DNA of 64,000 nucleotides, taken from Sphingomonas lacusdianchii (lineage in GTDB: Bacteria > Pseudomonadota > Alphaproteobacteria > Sphingomonadales > Sphingomonadaceae). The notes beneath the pieces were generated by a model. The model was not told where the DNA came from, searched no databases, and saw only the letters and a program-made list of their open reading frames with translations. The position numbers were made by a program, and so were the translations under genes. The stretch covers positions 434,001-498,000 of the forward strand of contig NZ_JAKRET010000001.1 in NCBI RefSeq assembly GCF_022664395.1. The letters are read 5' to 3'. Shown here piece after piece: positions 9,117-18,462 of this stretch; position 1 is the first letter of the stretch, and every line of letters begins with the position of its first letter.

Positions 9117-10495
9117 TCGGCAATCGCCTGTCCCAGATGATCGATCAGCGCATCGGCGACGAAGGCCGGCCCGGCGAGGCGCGCGGCTTGGCCGTGCAGC
9201 CAGACCGCCTGTTCGGCAGCGGCGGCGCCACCCGGACGCAAGCGCGCGGCGAGCGTGCCGGCGAGCACGTCGCCGGTGCCGGCGGTGGACAACCACGAAG
9301 GGCCGTGGGTGGAGACGATGGCGGTGCCTTGCGGGCAAGCGATCACGGTATCGGGGCCTTTATGCACGATGGTCGCGCGCGCCTGTAGCGCAGCTTTGCG
9401 GGTGCGGTCGATCTTGTTGCCGCCCTTATCGGCAAACATGCGAACAAATTCGCCCTCGTGCGGGGTCAGCCAGGTCGGTGCGGAACGGACGGCGATGCGG
9501 TCGGGGCCGGTCTGGGCCAGCAGCGAGATCGCGTCGCCGTCGATCACCAGCGGCACGTCGGCGGCAAGCGCCCGGTCGAGCAGACTATGGGCGCGGTCGT
9601 CGCGACCGAGGCCGGGGCCGATGAGCAACGCCGCCAGTCGTTCGTCGCCCAACAGCGCGTCCAGATCGTCGCGGCGGACCAGCGCGTCGGGACCACCCTG
9701 CCCCGCTGCGTCGCCGGTCAGCACGACATAGCCCGCGCCGGCAGACAGCGCGGCGCGTGCGGCAAGCCGCGCCGCTCCCGGCATCGCGCCGCCCAGCACT
9801 GCGATCAGGCCCCGGCTAAATTTGTGCGCGGTACGGGCCGGCGGGTCGATGCCCGGACGCCGGATCGTCCGGACGTCGGCAGGCAGCGCAATGGCGAGGT
9901 CGGCAAGGACGACATGGCCCATGCGTTCCGCATCGGGTCCGGTCGCATGGGCCGGTTTGAGCGCGCCCAGTGCCACCGTCAGGTCGGCCCGACCGGCGCC
10001 GGTAAAACATTGCCCGGCATCGCTGTCGACGCCGCTCGGCAGGTCGATCGCGACGACGAAGGCGTTCCTCGACAGGGCAGCGAAGCGACGGCCAAGGGCG
10101 GGATCGAGCGAACGGGTGACGCCGGTACCGAACAGGCCGTCGACGAGGATCGGTCGCGGCGTTGCATCGTCGAACGACGTTACCGAACCGGTCCATGCAG
10201 ACCGCATGCGAGCGGCGGCGCCATCCAGCTTTCCCGCGAGCGTGGCGACTGTTACATCGTTACCCCATTGCGCCAGAAGTCGAGCGGTAACAAACGCATC
10301 TCCGCCGTTGTTGCCTGGCCCTGCGAGGACGAGGATCGGTCTTCCAAAGGCAATACGCTGCACCTGTTGCGCTACGGCGGTGCCGGCGCGTTCCATCAGG
10401 GCGTCCTGCGACACGCCGGAGGCGAAGGCGGCGGCCTCTGCCGCGCGCATTTCGGCCGCGCGCAGGATCGGGGCGTTGGCGGGAAACAGGGTCAT
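9107..10495 (-). CDS. nnrDE: bifunctional NAD(P)HX epimerase and ADP/ATP-dependent NAD(P)HX dehydratase
   Basis: Repairs hydrated NADH and NADPH. Residues 1 to about 210 form the YjeF-N epimerase domain (GPGNNGGDAFVTARLL, DLPSGVDSD) and the rest forms the ribokinase-like dehydratase domain (LTPHEGEF, HKGPDTVIA, and the phosphate-binding STAGTGDVLAGT). Length of 462 residues is typical for the fused enzyme. The start ATG at 10495 overlaps the stop of the lipoprotein gene upstream in ATGA, and the 3' end overlaps the RNA methyltransferase. The three genes are therefore probably one transcription unit. Confidence 0.95.
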   Translation of the reverse strand: MTLFPANAPILRAAEMRAAEAAAFASGVSQDALMERAGTAVAQQVQRIAFGRPILVLAGPGNNGGDAFVTARLLAQWGNDVTVATLAGKLDGAAARMRSAWTGSVTSFDDATPRPILVDGLFGTGVTRSLDPALGRRFAALSRNAFVVAIDLPSGVDSDAGQCFTGAGRADLTVALGALKPAHATGPDAERMGHVVLADLAIALPADVRTIRRPGIDPPARTAHKFSRGLIAVLGGAMPGAARLAARAALSAGAGYVVLTGDAAGQGGPDALVRRDDLDALLGDERLAALLIGPGLGRDDRAHSLLDRALAADVPLVIDGDAISLLAQTGPDRIAVRSAPTWLTPHEGEFVRMFADKGGNKIDRTRKAALQARATIVHKGPDTVIACPQGTAIVSTHGPSWLSTAGTGDVLAGTLAARLRPGGAAAAEQAVWLHGQAARLAGPAFVADALIDHLGQAIAECR

Positions 10496-10881
10496 CGGGC
10501 GATCGGACCGATAGTGGCGGGCAGGCGGTAGCGTGCGTCGCCGATCGCAACCTCGATACGGTCATTGCCGATGACGGTCACCCTCGCCGCCTCTGCACCG
10601 TCGGCCGCGACGACGCCGCGTCCGTCGCGGGTGATGCGGAGCCGATGAAATCCGCCATCGGGCTGGCGCAGTGTCAGGATCGTGTCGCCGCCATCGGCGA
10701 TACGTTCGATCGTGCAACCGGCCGCGAATGGCGCGGTACCGGTCGCACATTCGATGCGCCCGGCATCGGCGGCGGCGCTGCGCTGCTCCGCCTCGACATT
10801 GGCAAGGACATCGGGGTCGGGTCGCCGGTCACAGGCGCCGAGCAGCAGCACGGGGACGAGGAAGAGGCGCTTGTCGATCAT
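10492..10881 (-). CDS. small predicted lipoprotein
   Basis: A 129-residue secreted protein whose ATG at 10881 gives a short signal peptide ending in a lipobox (LLLGAC, Cys about residue 16). The mature part is mostly beta-like with GDTILTLRQPDGGFHRLRITRDGRG and several short Gly/Asp turns. It contains two further cysteines (ECATG, GCTIE) that could form a disulfide. An upstream in-frame start would destroy the signal peptide. It overlaps the NAD(P)HX repair gene in ATGA. I do not recognise a named family; the subcellular location as an outer- or inner-membrane lipoprotein is an inference from the lipobox. Confidence 0.75.
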   Translation of the reverse strand: MIDKRLFLVPVLLLGACDRRPDPDVLANVEAEQRSAAADAGRIECATGTAPFAAGCTIERIADGGDTILTLRQPDGGFHRLRITRDGRGVVAADGAEAARVTVIGNDRIEVAIGDARYRLPATIGPIAR

Positions 10882-10948
10882 CGGCGATCGATACCACAAG
10901 CCGGGCAACCGGTATCCCCGTGTCAGCGGATACCGGTCGATCGCATCA

Positions 10949-12670
10949 TCAGATGTCGGCGTAGACGTGACGCTCGGCCTTGGCACCGGGATGCGTCACC
11001 GCACCCTGATAGGCTGGGCCGACCGTGGTGGAATAGCGCCACAGTGCGCCTGCCTGATAGTCGTTGACGCGCGGCTGCCATTTGGCGCGGCGATCCGCCA
11101 GCACGTCGGGCGCGACGTCGAGGTCGATCGTTCCCGCGTCGGCATCAATCGTGATGATGTCGCCATCCTCGACCAGCGCGATCGGGCCGCCCTCGGCCGC
11201 CTCGGGACCGACATGGCCGATGCAGAAGCCGCGTGTCCCGCCCGAAAAGCGACCGTCGGTGATGAGCGCCACGCTCTCGCCCATGCCCAGTCCGTACAGG
11301 GCGGCGGTCGTCGACAACATTTCGCGCATCCCCGGACCGCCCTTCGGCCCTTCGTAACGGATGACGATGACAGTGCCGTCGGTGATGCTGCGTGCTTCCA
11401 CCGCGGCGAAGGCATCTTCCTCGCAATCGAAAACCCGTGCAGTTCCCGTGAATTGCAACCGCTTCATGCCAGCGACCTTCACGATCGCGCCATCTGGGGC
11501 GAGCGTACCGCGCAGGCCGACCACGCCGCCGGTCGGGGTGATCGGCGTCTTCACGTCGTAGATCACTTTCTGGTCCGGGTTCCACGTCACTTCGTCGATA
11601 TTCTCGCCGAGCGTCTTGCCGGTCACGGTCATGCAGCTGCCGTCGAGCAGATCGTTCGCCAGCATCGTCTTCATCAGCATGTAGACGCCGCCGGCCTCGT
11701 ACATATCCTTCGCGACATATCTGCCGCCGGGCTTGAGGTCGGCGACGTAAGGCGTTGATTTGAAGGCTTCAGCGACGTCGAACAGGTCGAACTCGATGCC
11801 GGCTTCCGACGCCATTGCCGGCAGGTGCAGCGCGGCGTTGGTCGAACCGCCGGTCGCGGCGACGACGCGCGCGGCGTTGATGAAGGCGGCGCGGGTGGCG
11901 ATGTCGCGCGGGCGCAGGTTCAGGCGGACAAGCTCCATGGCCTGCTTGCCGGCTGCGATCGCGATCTCTTCCCGGCTGCGATAGGGTGCGGGCACCATGT
12001 TCGAATTGGGCAACGACAGGCCGATCGCCTCGCCGACGCAGGCCATGGTGTTGGCCGTGAACTGGCCACCACAGGCGCCGTGGCCAGGACAGGCGACCTT
12101 TTCGAGCGCGGTCAGGTCGTGCAGCGGGCAGGTGCCGGCGGCATAGCGGCCGACCGCCTCGAACACGTCGACGACGGTGACGTCGCGGTCCTCGAACCGG
12201 CCGGGGAGGATCGACCCGCCATAGACGAAGATCGACGGCACGTTCAGGCGCAGCATCGCCATCATCATGCCGGGCAGCGACTTGTCGCAGCCGGCGAAGC
12301 CGACCAGCGCGTCATAGCAATGGCCGCGCACCGACAGTTCGACCGAATCGGCGATGACTTCGCGGCTGACCAGCGAGGACTTCATTCCCTGATGGCCCAT
12401 GGCGATGCCGTCGGTGACGGTGATGGTGTTGAACCGGCGCGGCATGCCGCCACCCGCCACCACGCCTTCACGCGCGGCATCGGCCTGGAAATCGAGCGTC
12501 GTGTTGCACGGCGCGCTGTCGTTGCCGGCGGAAGCGAGCGCGACGAAGGGCTTGGCGATATCCTCTTCGGCGATGCCCATCGCGTAGTAATAGCTGCGAT
12601 GCGGCGCGCGTTCGGGGCCGACGGAAACATGGCGGCTCGGCAGCCGCGACTTGTCGAATTGCTGGGTCAT
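10949..12670 (-). CDS. ilvD: dihydroxy-acid dehydratase
   Basis: Dehydrates 2,3-dihydroxy-isovalerate and its isoleucine-pathway homologue to 2-oxoacids in branched-chain amino acid biosynthesis. The 573-residue protein carries the three conserved cysteines in [22 protein letters not shown] and [14 protein letters not shown], plus the C-terminal [12 protein letters not shown] block. It is of the shorter form (E. coli IlvD is over 600 residues), which in characterised members often holds a [2Fe-2S] cluster, but cluster type cannot be proven here. The initiator ATG lies at 12670. Ten bases separate it from the upstream amidohydrolase-like gene, so cotranscription is likely. Confidence 0.96.
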   Translation of the reverse strand: MTQQFDKSRLPSRHVSVGPERAPHRSYYYAMGIAEEDIAKPFVALASAGNDSAPCNTTLDFQADAAREGVVAGGGMPRRFNTITVTDGIAMGHQGMKSSLVSREVIADSVELSVRGHCYDALVGFAGCDKSLPGMMMAMLRLNVPSIFVYGGSILPGRFEDRDVTVVDVFEAVGRYAAGTCPLHDLTALEKVACPGHGACGGQFTANTMACVGEAIGLSLPNSNMVPAPYRSREEIAIAAGKQAMELVRLNLRPRDIATRAAFINAARVVAATGGSTNAALHLPAMASEAGIEFDLFDVAEAFKSTPYVADLKPGGRYVAKDMYEAGGVYMLMKTMLANDLLDGSCMTVTGKTLGENIDEVTWNPDQKVIYDVKTPITPTGGVVGLRGTLAPDGAIVKVAGMKRLQFTGTARVFDCEEDAFAAVEARSITDGTVIVIRYEGPKGGPGMREMLSTTAALYGLGMGESVALITDGRFSGGTRGFCIGHVGPEAAEGGPIALVEDGDIITIDADAGTIDLDVAPDVLADRRAKWQPRVNDYQAGALWRYSTTVGPAYQGAVTHPGAKAERHVYADI

Positions 12671-12679
12671 GGCGACAGC

Positions 12680-13399
12680 CTATTGCGCAGGAGCGGCGTT
12701 CAACGCAAGTCCGTTACGCACTGCGGCGATCATGTCGGTCAAGACTGCGCTCCAGTGGGCGACGCCGGCCGGATCGGCGATCAGGTCGTTGCGGATTTCG
12801 ACCGATAGCGAAGGGATGCCCTGCCCATCGGCGTGACGGTCCAAGGTAGCATTGAGCAGGCGGCCCGAATATGGCTCCTGGTCGCCGGTTGGTATCCCCT
12901 GCGCGCGAAGGAAGTCGATGGCGATGCGGGCGGCGCGGTCGTCGCGGCCGTAGAGGATGCCGGCCTGCCATGGACGCGGGCCGCCGCCCAGTTCGAGTTT
13001 CGGGGTAAAGCTGTGGATCGCGACGATCAGGCGCGGGCGGTCGCGCCGCACCTGTTCGCGGATCGCGCGGTGATAGGGCGCGTGGAAGCGGGCGATGCGA
13101 TCGGCACGGTCGGCATCGATATTGGCGGGAATGGCGTGGCCGTCCGACACGGTCGGGATCAGCCCGGGGTGATCGCTCTGCCGGTGGAGGTCGATCACCA
13201 GTCGCGAAACCGTGCCGAGGATCGCGGGTGCGTCGAGACGGGCGGACAGCGCACGGGTCAGCGGGCCGGCGCCGATATCGACACCGATATGCAACGTCAG
13301 CAATTCGGGCGCGATGGCGATATCGGGCGGCACGAACGCCGAGGCATGGTCGCAGAGCAGCAGCAACGACGTATCGCGGCCGGGAAGATGGTCGGTCAT
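12680..13399 (-). CDS. N-formylglutamate amidohydrolase-family protein
   Basis: A 239-residue member of the N-formylglutamate amidohydrolase (HutG-like, PF05013) family, which hydrolyses N-formyl amino acids or related amides with a metal centre. Family features are the N-terminal LLLCDHAS (CDHASN-like), GVDIGAGPLTRAL, the VSRLVIDLHRQ (SRLxxDxNR-like) segment and HSFTPKL. The canonical Asn of DxNR is His here. No hut genes are near, so histidine catabolism is not implied; a role in general amide turnover is possible. It overlaps the upstream hydratase-like gene by ATGA at 13396-13399. Confidence 0.85.
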   Translation of the reverse strand: MTDHLPGRDTSLLLLCDHASAFVPPDIAIAPELLTLHIGVDIGAGPLTRALSARLDAPAILGTVSRLVIDLHRQSDHPGLIPTVSDGHAIPANIDADRADRIARFHAPYHRAIREQVRRDRPRLIVAIHSFTPKLELGGGPRPWQAGILYGRDDRAARIAIDFLRAQGIPTGDQEPYSGRLLNATLDRHADGQGIPSLSVEIRNDLIADPAGVAHWSAVLTDMIAAVRNGLALNAAPAQ

Positions 13400-14202
13400 G
13401 GAAACTCCGGCGGGCGGCGAAACTGGAAGGCGGCGAGCCCCTCGCGCAGTTCGGGACCGGCAAAGGCGGCATCGAACCGCGCCTCGCCACCGGGTTCGGC
13501 GTTCAGCATACGCTTGAGGCCGCGAACGGCCTGCGGCGCGTTGGCAGCGATGCGGGCGGCGAGGTCGGTAGCGAAGGGCAATGCGTCGGGCGTGCGGTGG
13601 TGGACCAGACCGATCGCCAGCGCTTCGTTCGCGGCGATGGCGTCGCCGGTGAACAACAGCCGGGCGGCGTGGCCACGACCGACGGCGGCAGTCAGGCGGT
13701 CGACGTCGGCAGGCGGATAAAGGATGCCGAGCCGGGCGGGCGGTATGGCGAAGCGGGCGCCGTCCCCGGCAACGACGATGTCGCAGGCGAGGATCAGCGC
13801 GACCGCTGCACCGAAACAGCCGCCATCGACGGCGGCGATGACCGGCATCGGCAGCGCGGCGACGCCTTCGATCGCGCCGGACAGCGCTTCACGGAAGGCG
13901 GTGGCGCGGGCGGGTTCCCGTTGCAGTTCGGCAAATCCGGCGATGTCGGCGCCGGCCGAAAAAATACCGGGTTCGCGGGATGCGATCAGCACGGCGCGGG
14001 CGTCCGAAGCGGCAAGGCGGGCGACGCTGGCTGCAAGTTCGCGCCAGTTGCCGGTCGACAATGCGTTCCTCGCACCGCCGCGCGCCAGCCAGATGGTGGC
14101 GAGGGGCGTGTCGTGCGTAACCTCGATCACGGGAAAAAAGTGGGCGGCGTCCGAAGAGACCGCCCACGGACGATCCGCGCTTCGCGTCTGATCCGCGCCC
14201 AC
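13396..14202 (-). CDS. enoyl-CoA hydratase/isomerase-family protein lacking the usual catalytic glutamates
   Basis: A crotonase-fold protein of up to 268 residues. The oxyanion-hole segments are recognisable (SAGADIAGF and AVDGGCFGAAVALILACD), and the trimerisation helix region is present. Aligned by eye with crotonase, both catalytic glutamates are replaced by Ala: the GGGCEL-type Glu corresponds to Ala in GAAVAL, and the PEINLG-type Glu to Ala in PPARLG. It is therefore unlikely to be a classical hydratase and may act as an isomerase, hydrolase or other crotonase-fold enzyme. The first 22 residues are poorly family-like, so a start nearer PVIEVTHDTPLA is possible. Coupled by ATGA to the next gene. 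Confidence 0.85.
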   Translation of the reverse strand: MGADQTRSADRPWAVSSDAAHFFPVIEVTHDTPLATIWLARGGARNALSTGNWRELAASVARLAASDARAVLIASREPGIFSAGADIAGFAELQREPARATAFREALSGAIEGVAALPMPVIAAVDGGCFGAAVALILACDIVVAGDGARFAIPPARLGILYPPADVDRLTAAVGRGHAARLLFTGDAIAANEALAIGLVHHRTPDALPFATDLAARIAANAPQAVRGLKRMLNAEPGGEARFDAAFAGPELREGLAAFQFRRPPEFP

Positions 14203-14278
14203 TCCACTACAAGTTTCGTGCCAGACGTTTCACGGAGGGCGCGCCGCCCGCCCTGCCCCGCTTCGGCACAAGGGGCCG

Positions 14279-15106
14279 TCACGCGAGTGCCGTTTCGAGA
14301 CACCACCAGCCGGGTTGTGCGGCGCGGATGGTGACGGCGGCTTCGGCGCGGGCGGCGGGGTCATCGAACAGTGCGAAACAGGTCGCGCCCGATCCCGACA
14401 TGCGCGCCAGCCGCACGCCCGGCACGGCATGAAGCATCGCCAACACGTCGTCGATCGCGGGCGCCAGGGCGCGGGCGGGCGGTTCGAGGTCGTTGCGGCC
14501 GGCTGAAGCGATCGACAGCACGTCGCCTTCGCCGATCGCCCCGCGATCGACGCGATCCCAGCCGGCAAAGACCTGCGCTGTCGAAACGGCAACGCCGGGA
14601 TTGACCAGCAGCACCGGCAGGTTCGGCGCATCGATCGGGGTCAGTCGCTCGCCGCGCCCGCGCCCGATCATGGTGCGGCCGACCAGACAGGCGGGCACGT
14701 CGGAACCGAGCCGATCGGCGATCGCCATCAGCGCGGGATCGTCGAGCGCGACGCCGTGCAACCGCGCCATTCCGCGCAGCGTCGCGGCGGCATCGGCCGA
14801 TCCGCCGCCGATGCCCGAGGCGACCGGCAGATGCTTGTCGAGCACGATCGCGAGCGCGTCGCCCGGTCCGAAGCGGGCGCGGAAGGCGTCGCGCGCGCGG
14901 GTGACCAGATTGTCGCCCTCCCCGCTCAATCCCGCCGCGAACGGGCCGGTGATGGCGAAGCCGTCGCGCTCGGCGGGGGTAATGGTCACCGTGTCGCCAT
15001 CGGTGACGAAAGCGAACAGCGTTTCGAGTTCGTGATAGCCATCGGTCCGCCGCGCGCGGACATGGAGCGCGAGGTTGAGCTTGGCGGGGGCGGGTTCGAC
15101 GATCAT
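14279..15106 (-). CDS. ispE: 4-diphosphocytidyl-2-C-methyl-D-erythritol kinase
   Basis: Phosphorylates CDP-methylerythritol in the non-mevalonate (MEP) isoprenoid pathway; a GHMP kinase of 275 residues. The ATG at 15106 begins MIVEPAPAKLNLALHV, with the catalytic-Lys-containing PAKLNL motif. The ATP-binding PVASGIGGGSADAAA is intact, as are GSDVPACLVG and the C-terminal MSGSGATCFALF motif. The longer open frame above 15106 overlaps the TPR gene and is not used. It starts 4 bases after the TPR gene's stop. Farnesyl diphosphate synthase (ispA), downstream in the same pathway, is about 12 kb away. Confidence 0.97.
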   Translation of the reverse strand: MIVEPAPAKLNLALHVRARRTDGYHELETLFAFVTDGDTVTITPAERDGFAITGPFAAGLSGEGDNLVTRARDAFRARFGPGDALAIVLDKHLPVASGIGGGSADAAATLRGMARLHGVALDDPALMAIADRLGSDVPACLVGRTMIGRGRGERLTPIDAPNLPVLLVNPGVAVSTAQVFAGWDRVDRGAIGEGDVLSIASAGRNDLEPPARALAPAIDDVLAMLHAVPGVRLARMSGSGATCFALFDDPAARAEAAVTIRAAQPGWWCLETALA

Positions 15107-15110
15107 CGGA

Positions 15111-16697
15111 TCAGCGTTGCGACGAAGCGGGTCCGTTCGCAAGCTTGCGGACCAATCGCGTGGCATCGGCGCCCTCGGCCTCGACCGAAGCCGCGCGCCA
15201 CGCATAGCGCGCCTCGACCCGGCGGCCGGCGGCCCAATAGACATCGCCGAGATGCTCGTTGATCTCGACATCGTCGGGCGCCTCGCGCGCCGCCCCTTCG
15301 ATCAGCGGCAAGGCGGCCTTCAGGTCACCGGCGCGGAAGCGCGCCCAGCCGAGCGAGTCGGCGATCGCCGGGTCCTTCGGCGAAAGCGCATGGGCGCGTT
15401 CGAGCATCCGCGTCGCTTCGACGATATTTTCGCCGCGATCGACCTGGGCATAGCCGAGATAGTTGAGCGCGGCGGGTTCCTGCGGGGCCAATTCGACGGC
15501 GCGGCGGAGCATCGGCAGCGCCGCCGCCCAGTCGCCCGCGCGGTCGAGCGCCGCGCCACGTTGCAGATAAAGCGACCAGTCGGTGGCCGCGCCGGGCCGG
15601 GCCATGGCGCGGGCGTAGATGGCGGCGGCTTCCTTCGCGCGACCGGTTTCGAGCAACAGATCGGCGTAGCGGCGCAAACCGGCGGTGGTCGCGTCGCTGC
15701 GTTCGGCCTGTTTAGCGGCCAGTGCGAGTGCGGCGTCGAGATTGCCGGCGCGCTGCTGTATGACGATGGCGAGCGCGGCGGCGCTGCTGGCAAAGGGATC
15801 GTCGGCCGGGATCGCCGTTAGCGTCGCCTGTGCCTCTGCGGTCGCGTCGTTGCGGGCCAGCGCGTCGGCGAGCGCGAGGCGGGCGCGGGTATATCGGGGG
15901 TCGAGTTGCAGCGCCGACCGGCTGAGCATGATCGCCAGCGGCTCGGTCCCTTCCGCCGACAGGTCGCCGGCCATGCGCGTCAACAGGCGCGAGATGCCGA
16001 AACGGGCATCGCCCTTGCTGCCCCGGCCGAGCGTGGCGGCGCTGCGCGACAGGACCGGATCGTCGCCGGCGAGCAGGGCGCGAGCGGTATCGCCCTGCCC
16101 TGCACGTGCCAGCAATTGCGCGGCGTTCAGGCGGAAATCGGCATCGTTGCCGCCAACGGTCAACAGCGTGCGAACGGCGGCGATGCCCTCCGTCACCTGT
16201 CCGGTCGCGAGCAGCCGCAGCGCGCGATTTTCGGCGGCGTAGCGACGGGGGATCGCGCCGCCATCTCCGGCGACTTCGGGCGCGGGCAGATCGACCCATT
16301 CGGCCAGCAGCGGCGCGAGGAAGCCGAGCGGCGATCCCGCCAGTCGGGCCAGCGCCACACGCTGGCCGGCGGCGTCGCGTTTGTCGACGGCATCGGCGAA
16401 GGCGAGGATATCTAGGTCGGGCGGCGCCACATCGGCAGCGCGCAACACGCCGCCGGCGCGGCGTGCGAGCACGAGGTCGCCGCTCGCCAGCGCCTCCCGC
16501 AAGGCCCGCACGGCAATGACCGGATCGGACGGCTGCGCCGCCAGTGCCTGGGCATAGCCCTGTGCCGCAATCGTCGCCCGACCATCGGCATCGGCGGCAC
16601 GCGCCCGCATATAGGCGGCGAGCGGAGTACCGGCGGCAAGGGCCGGCGACGCGAACAGCGCCGCCGCGAGGATGCCGAGACTACATGTTCGGATAAT
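15111..16697 (-). CDS. exported TPR-repeat protein with an apparently non-canonical start
   Basis: A tetratricopeptide-repeat protein of about 528 residues with a signal peptide core (CSLGILAAALFASPALA) and many helical pairs, the clearest being ALNYLGYAQVDRGE and IADSLGWARFRAGDL. Such proteins scaffold periplasmic or outer-membrane complexes. The frame lacks any ATG, GTG or TTG between the region overlapping ETF-QO and the signal peptide. The only start with a proper ribosome site is ATT at 16697-16695, five bases after GGAGG (16707-16703), overlapping the ETF-QO 3' end by 17 bases. I annotate that start tentatively. Ortholog function unknown. Confidence 0.8.
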   Translation of the reverse strand: MIRTCSLGILAAALFASPALAAGTPLAAYMRARAADADGRATIAAQGYAQALAAQPSDPVIAVRALREALASGDLVLARRAGGVLRAADVAPPDLDILAFADAVDKRDAAGQRVALARLAGSPLGFLAPLLAEWVDLPAPEVAGDGGAIPRRYAAENRALRLLATGQVTEGIAAVRTLLTVGGNDADFRLNAAQLLARAGQGDTARALLAGDDPVLSRSAATLGRGSKGDARFGISRLLTRMAGDLSAEGTEPLAIMLSRSALQLDPRYTRARLALADALARNDATAEAQATLTAIPADDPFASSAAALAIVIQQRAGNLDAALALAAKQAERSDATTAGLRRYADLLLETGRAKEAAAIYARAMARPGAATDWSLYLQRGAALDRAGDWAAALPMLRRAVELAPQEPAALNYLGYAQVDRGENIVEATRMLERAHALSPKDPAIADSLGWARFRAGDLKAALPLIEGAAREAPDDVEINEHLGDVYWAAGRRVEARYAWRAASVEAEGADATRLVRKLANGPASSQR

Positions 16698-18342
16698 TCG
16701 GTCCTCCGCCGCCTTCCGGCACGACCCAGTTGATGTTCTGCGTCGGGTCCTTGATGTCGCACGTCTTGCAGTGGACGCAGTTTTGCGCGTTGATGACGAA
16801 TTTCGGACTATCCGTCTCCGCCCCCACGATTTCATATACGCCCGCCGGGCAATAACGTTGCGCGGGTTCGTCATAGAGCGGCAGGTCGTAGGCGACCGGA
16901 ACGTCGGGGTCCTTCAGCGTCAGATGGACCGGCTGATCCTCTTCGTGATTGGTGTTCGACAGGAACACCGACGAAAGCCGATCGAAGCTCAGCACCCCAT
17001 CGGGCTTGGGATAGGCGATCGGCTGCACCTGATCCTTGCGCCACAGGCTTTCGTGATCGGGATGGTGGCCCATGGTGAAGGGCATGCGCAGCCCCCAATG
17101 TTCCGCCCACATCGTCGCATTGGCGACGCCCGACCCGACGAAATCGCCGAATTTCTTGACCAGCGGCACGACGTTGCGGACCTTGCGCAGTTCCTCATAC
17201 ACCCAGCTCGCCTCATAGGCGGCGGTGTAGGCGGTCAGTTCGTCGCCCTGCCGCCCGTCGCGGACGGCGGTGAAGGCGGCTTCGGCGGCCATCATGCCCG
17301 ACTTCATCGCGGTATGAATGCCCTTGATGCGGGGCACATTGAGGAAACCCGCCGAACAGCCGACCAGCGCGCCGCCGGGGAAGGTCAGCTTCGGCACCGA
17401 CTGCCAGCCGCCATCGTTGATCGCGCGCGCGCCATAGGACACGCGCTTGCCGCCCTTCAGAATCGCGGCGATCGCCGGGTGCGTCTTCCACCGCTGCATC
17501 TCGTGGAAGGGCGAGAGATAGGGGTTCGAATAGTTGAGCCAGGTGACGAAGCCCAAGGCCACCTGCCCGTTCGCCTGATGATAGAGGAAACCGCCGCCAT
17601 TGGACTCACGCGTTTCGCTGAGCGGCCAGCCCTGCGTATGGATTACCCGGCCGGGGACGTGGTTTTCGGCGGGAATGTCCCACAATTCCTTGATGCCGAG
17701 GCCGTAGACCTGCGGCTGGCTGTCGCGCGCGAGGTCGAAGGTACGGATGATCTGCTTCGACAGGTGCCCGCGCACGCCCTCGGCGAAGAAGGTGTATTTG
17801 GCGTGCAGTTCGAGGCCGGGTTGCCAGTCGGGCTTGCGCGTGCCGTCGCGCGCCACGCCCATGTCGCCGGTCGCGACGCCCTTTACCGAACCGTCTTCGT
17901 GATAGAGGATTTCCGCCGCCGCAAATCCGGGGAAGATCTCGACGCCCAGCCCTTCGGCCTGTTCGGCGAGCCAGCGACACATATTACCGAGCGAGCCGGT
18001 ATAGGTGCCCTTGTTCTGCATGAACGGCGGCAGGATGCGGTGCGACACTTCGCTGCTGCCGGTTTCGGACAACAGCCAGTGATGGTTCTCGGTCACCGGA
18101 ACTTCGGCCATCGGACAGCCCATGGTCCGCCAGTCGGGGAGCAGTTCGTCCATCGCGCGTGGATCGAACACCGCGCCCGACAGGATATGGGCGCCGACCT
18201 CCGACCCCTTTTCGAGGACGCAGACGGCGATCTCGTCGCCCGACTCACCCGCCATCTGCTTCAACCGGATCGCCGCGGACAGGCCGGCAGGCCCCGCGCC
18301 GACGATCACGACGTCATAGGGCATCGATTCCCGTTCGCTCAT
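16681..18342 (-). CDS. electron-transfer flavoprotein-ubiquinone oxidoreductase
   Basis: Transfers electrons from ETF to ubiquinone, linking acyl-CoA and choline-derivative dehydrogenation to respiration; a membrane-associated FAD and [4Fe-4S] enzyme. Residues 7-25 hold the FAD dinucleotide motif (VVIVGAGPAGLSAAIRL). The C-terminal cluster domain shows CPAGVYEIVG and CVHCKTCDIKDPTQNI, giving the four cysteine ligands. Length of 553 residues is normal. The ATG at 18342 follows GGATGGAAG. It overlaps the following TPR gene at its 3' end. No ETF subunit genes (fixAB/etfAB) are in the window. Confidence 0.97.
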   Translation of the reverse strand: MSERESMPYDVVIVGAGPAGLSAAIRLKQMAGESGDEIAVCVLEKGSEVGAHILSGAVFDPRAMDELLPDWRTMGCPMAEVPVTENHHWLLSETGSSEVSHRILPPFMQNKGTYTGSLGNMCRWLAEQAEGLGVEIFPGFAAAEILYHEDGSVKGVATGDMGVARDGTRKPDWQPGLELHAKYTFFAEGVRGHLSKQIIRTFDLARDSQPQVYGLGIKELWDIPAENHVPGRVIHTQGWPLSETRESNGGGFLYHQANGQVALGFVTWLNYSNPYLSPFHEMQRWKTHPAIAAILKGGKRVSYGARAINDGGWQSVPKLTFPGGALVGCSAGFLNVPRIKGIHTAMKSGMMAAEAAFTAVRDGRQGDELTAYTAAYEASWVYEELRKVRNVVPLVKKFGDFVGSGVANATMWAEHWGLRMPFTMGHHPDHESLWRKDQVQPIAYPKPDGVLSFDRLSSVFLSNTNHEEDQPVHLTLKDPDVPVAYDLPLYDEPAQRYCPAGVYEIVGAETDSPKFVINAQNCVHCKTCDIKDPTQNINWVVPEGGGGPNYPNM

Positions 18343-18462
18343 CTTCCATCCTCATCGCGGGCGCCGCGAGCGCCCCAACCTCGTCGCGCTACTGCCACGC
18401 CCTGTCCTCCCGCACGATTTGGGCAGATTGACGGGGAGGTCAAGGCAAGCGTTAAAGGCGGC

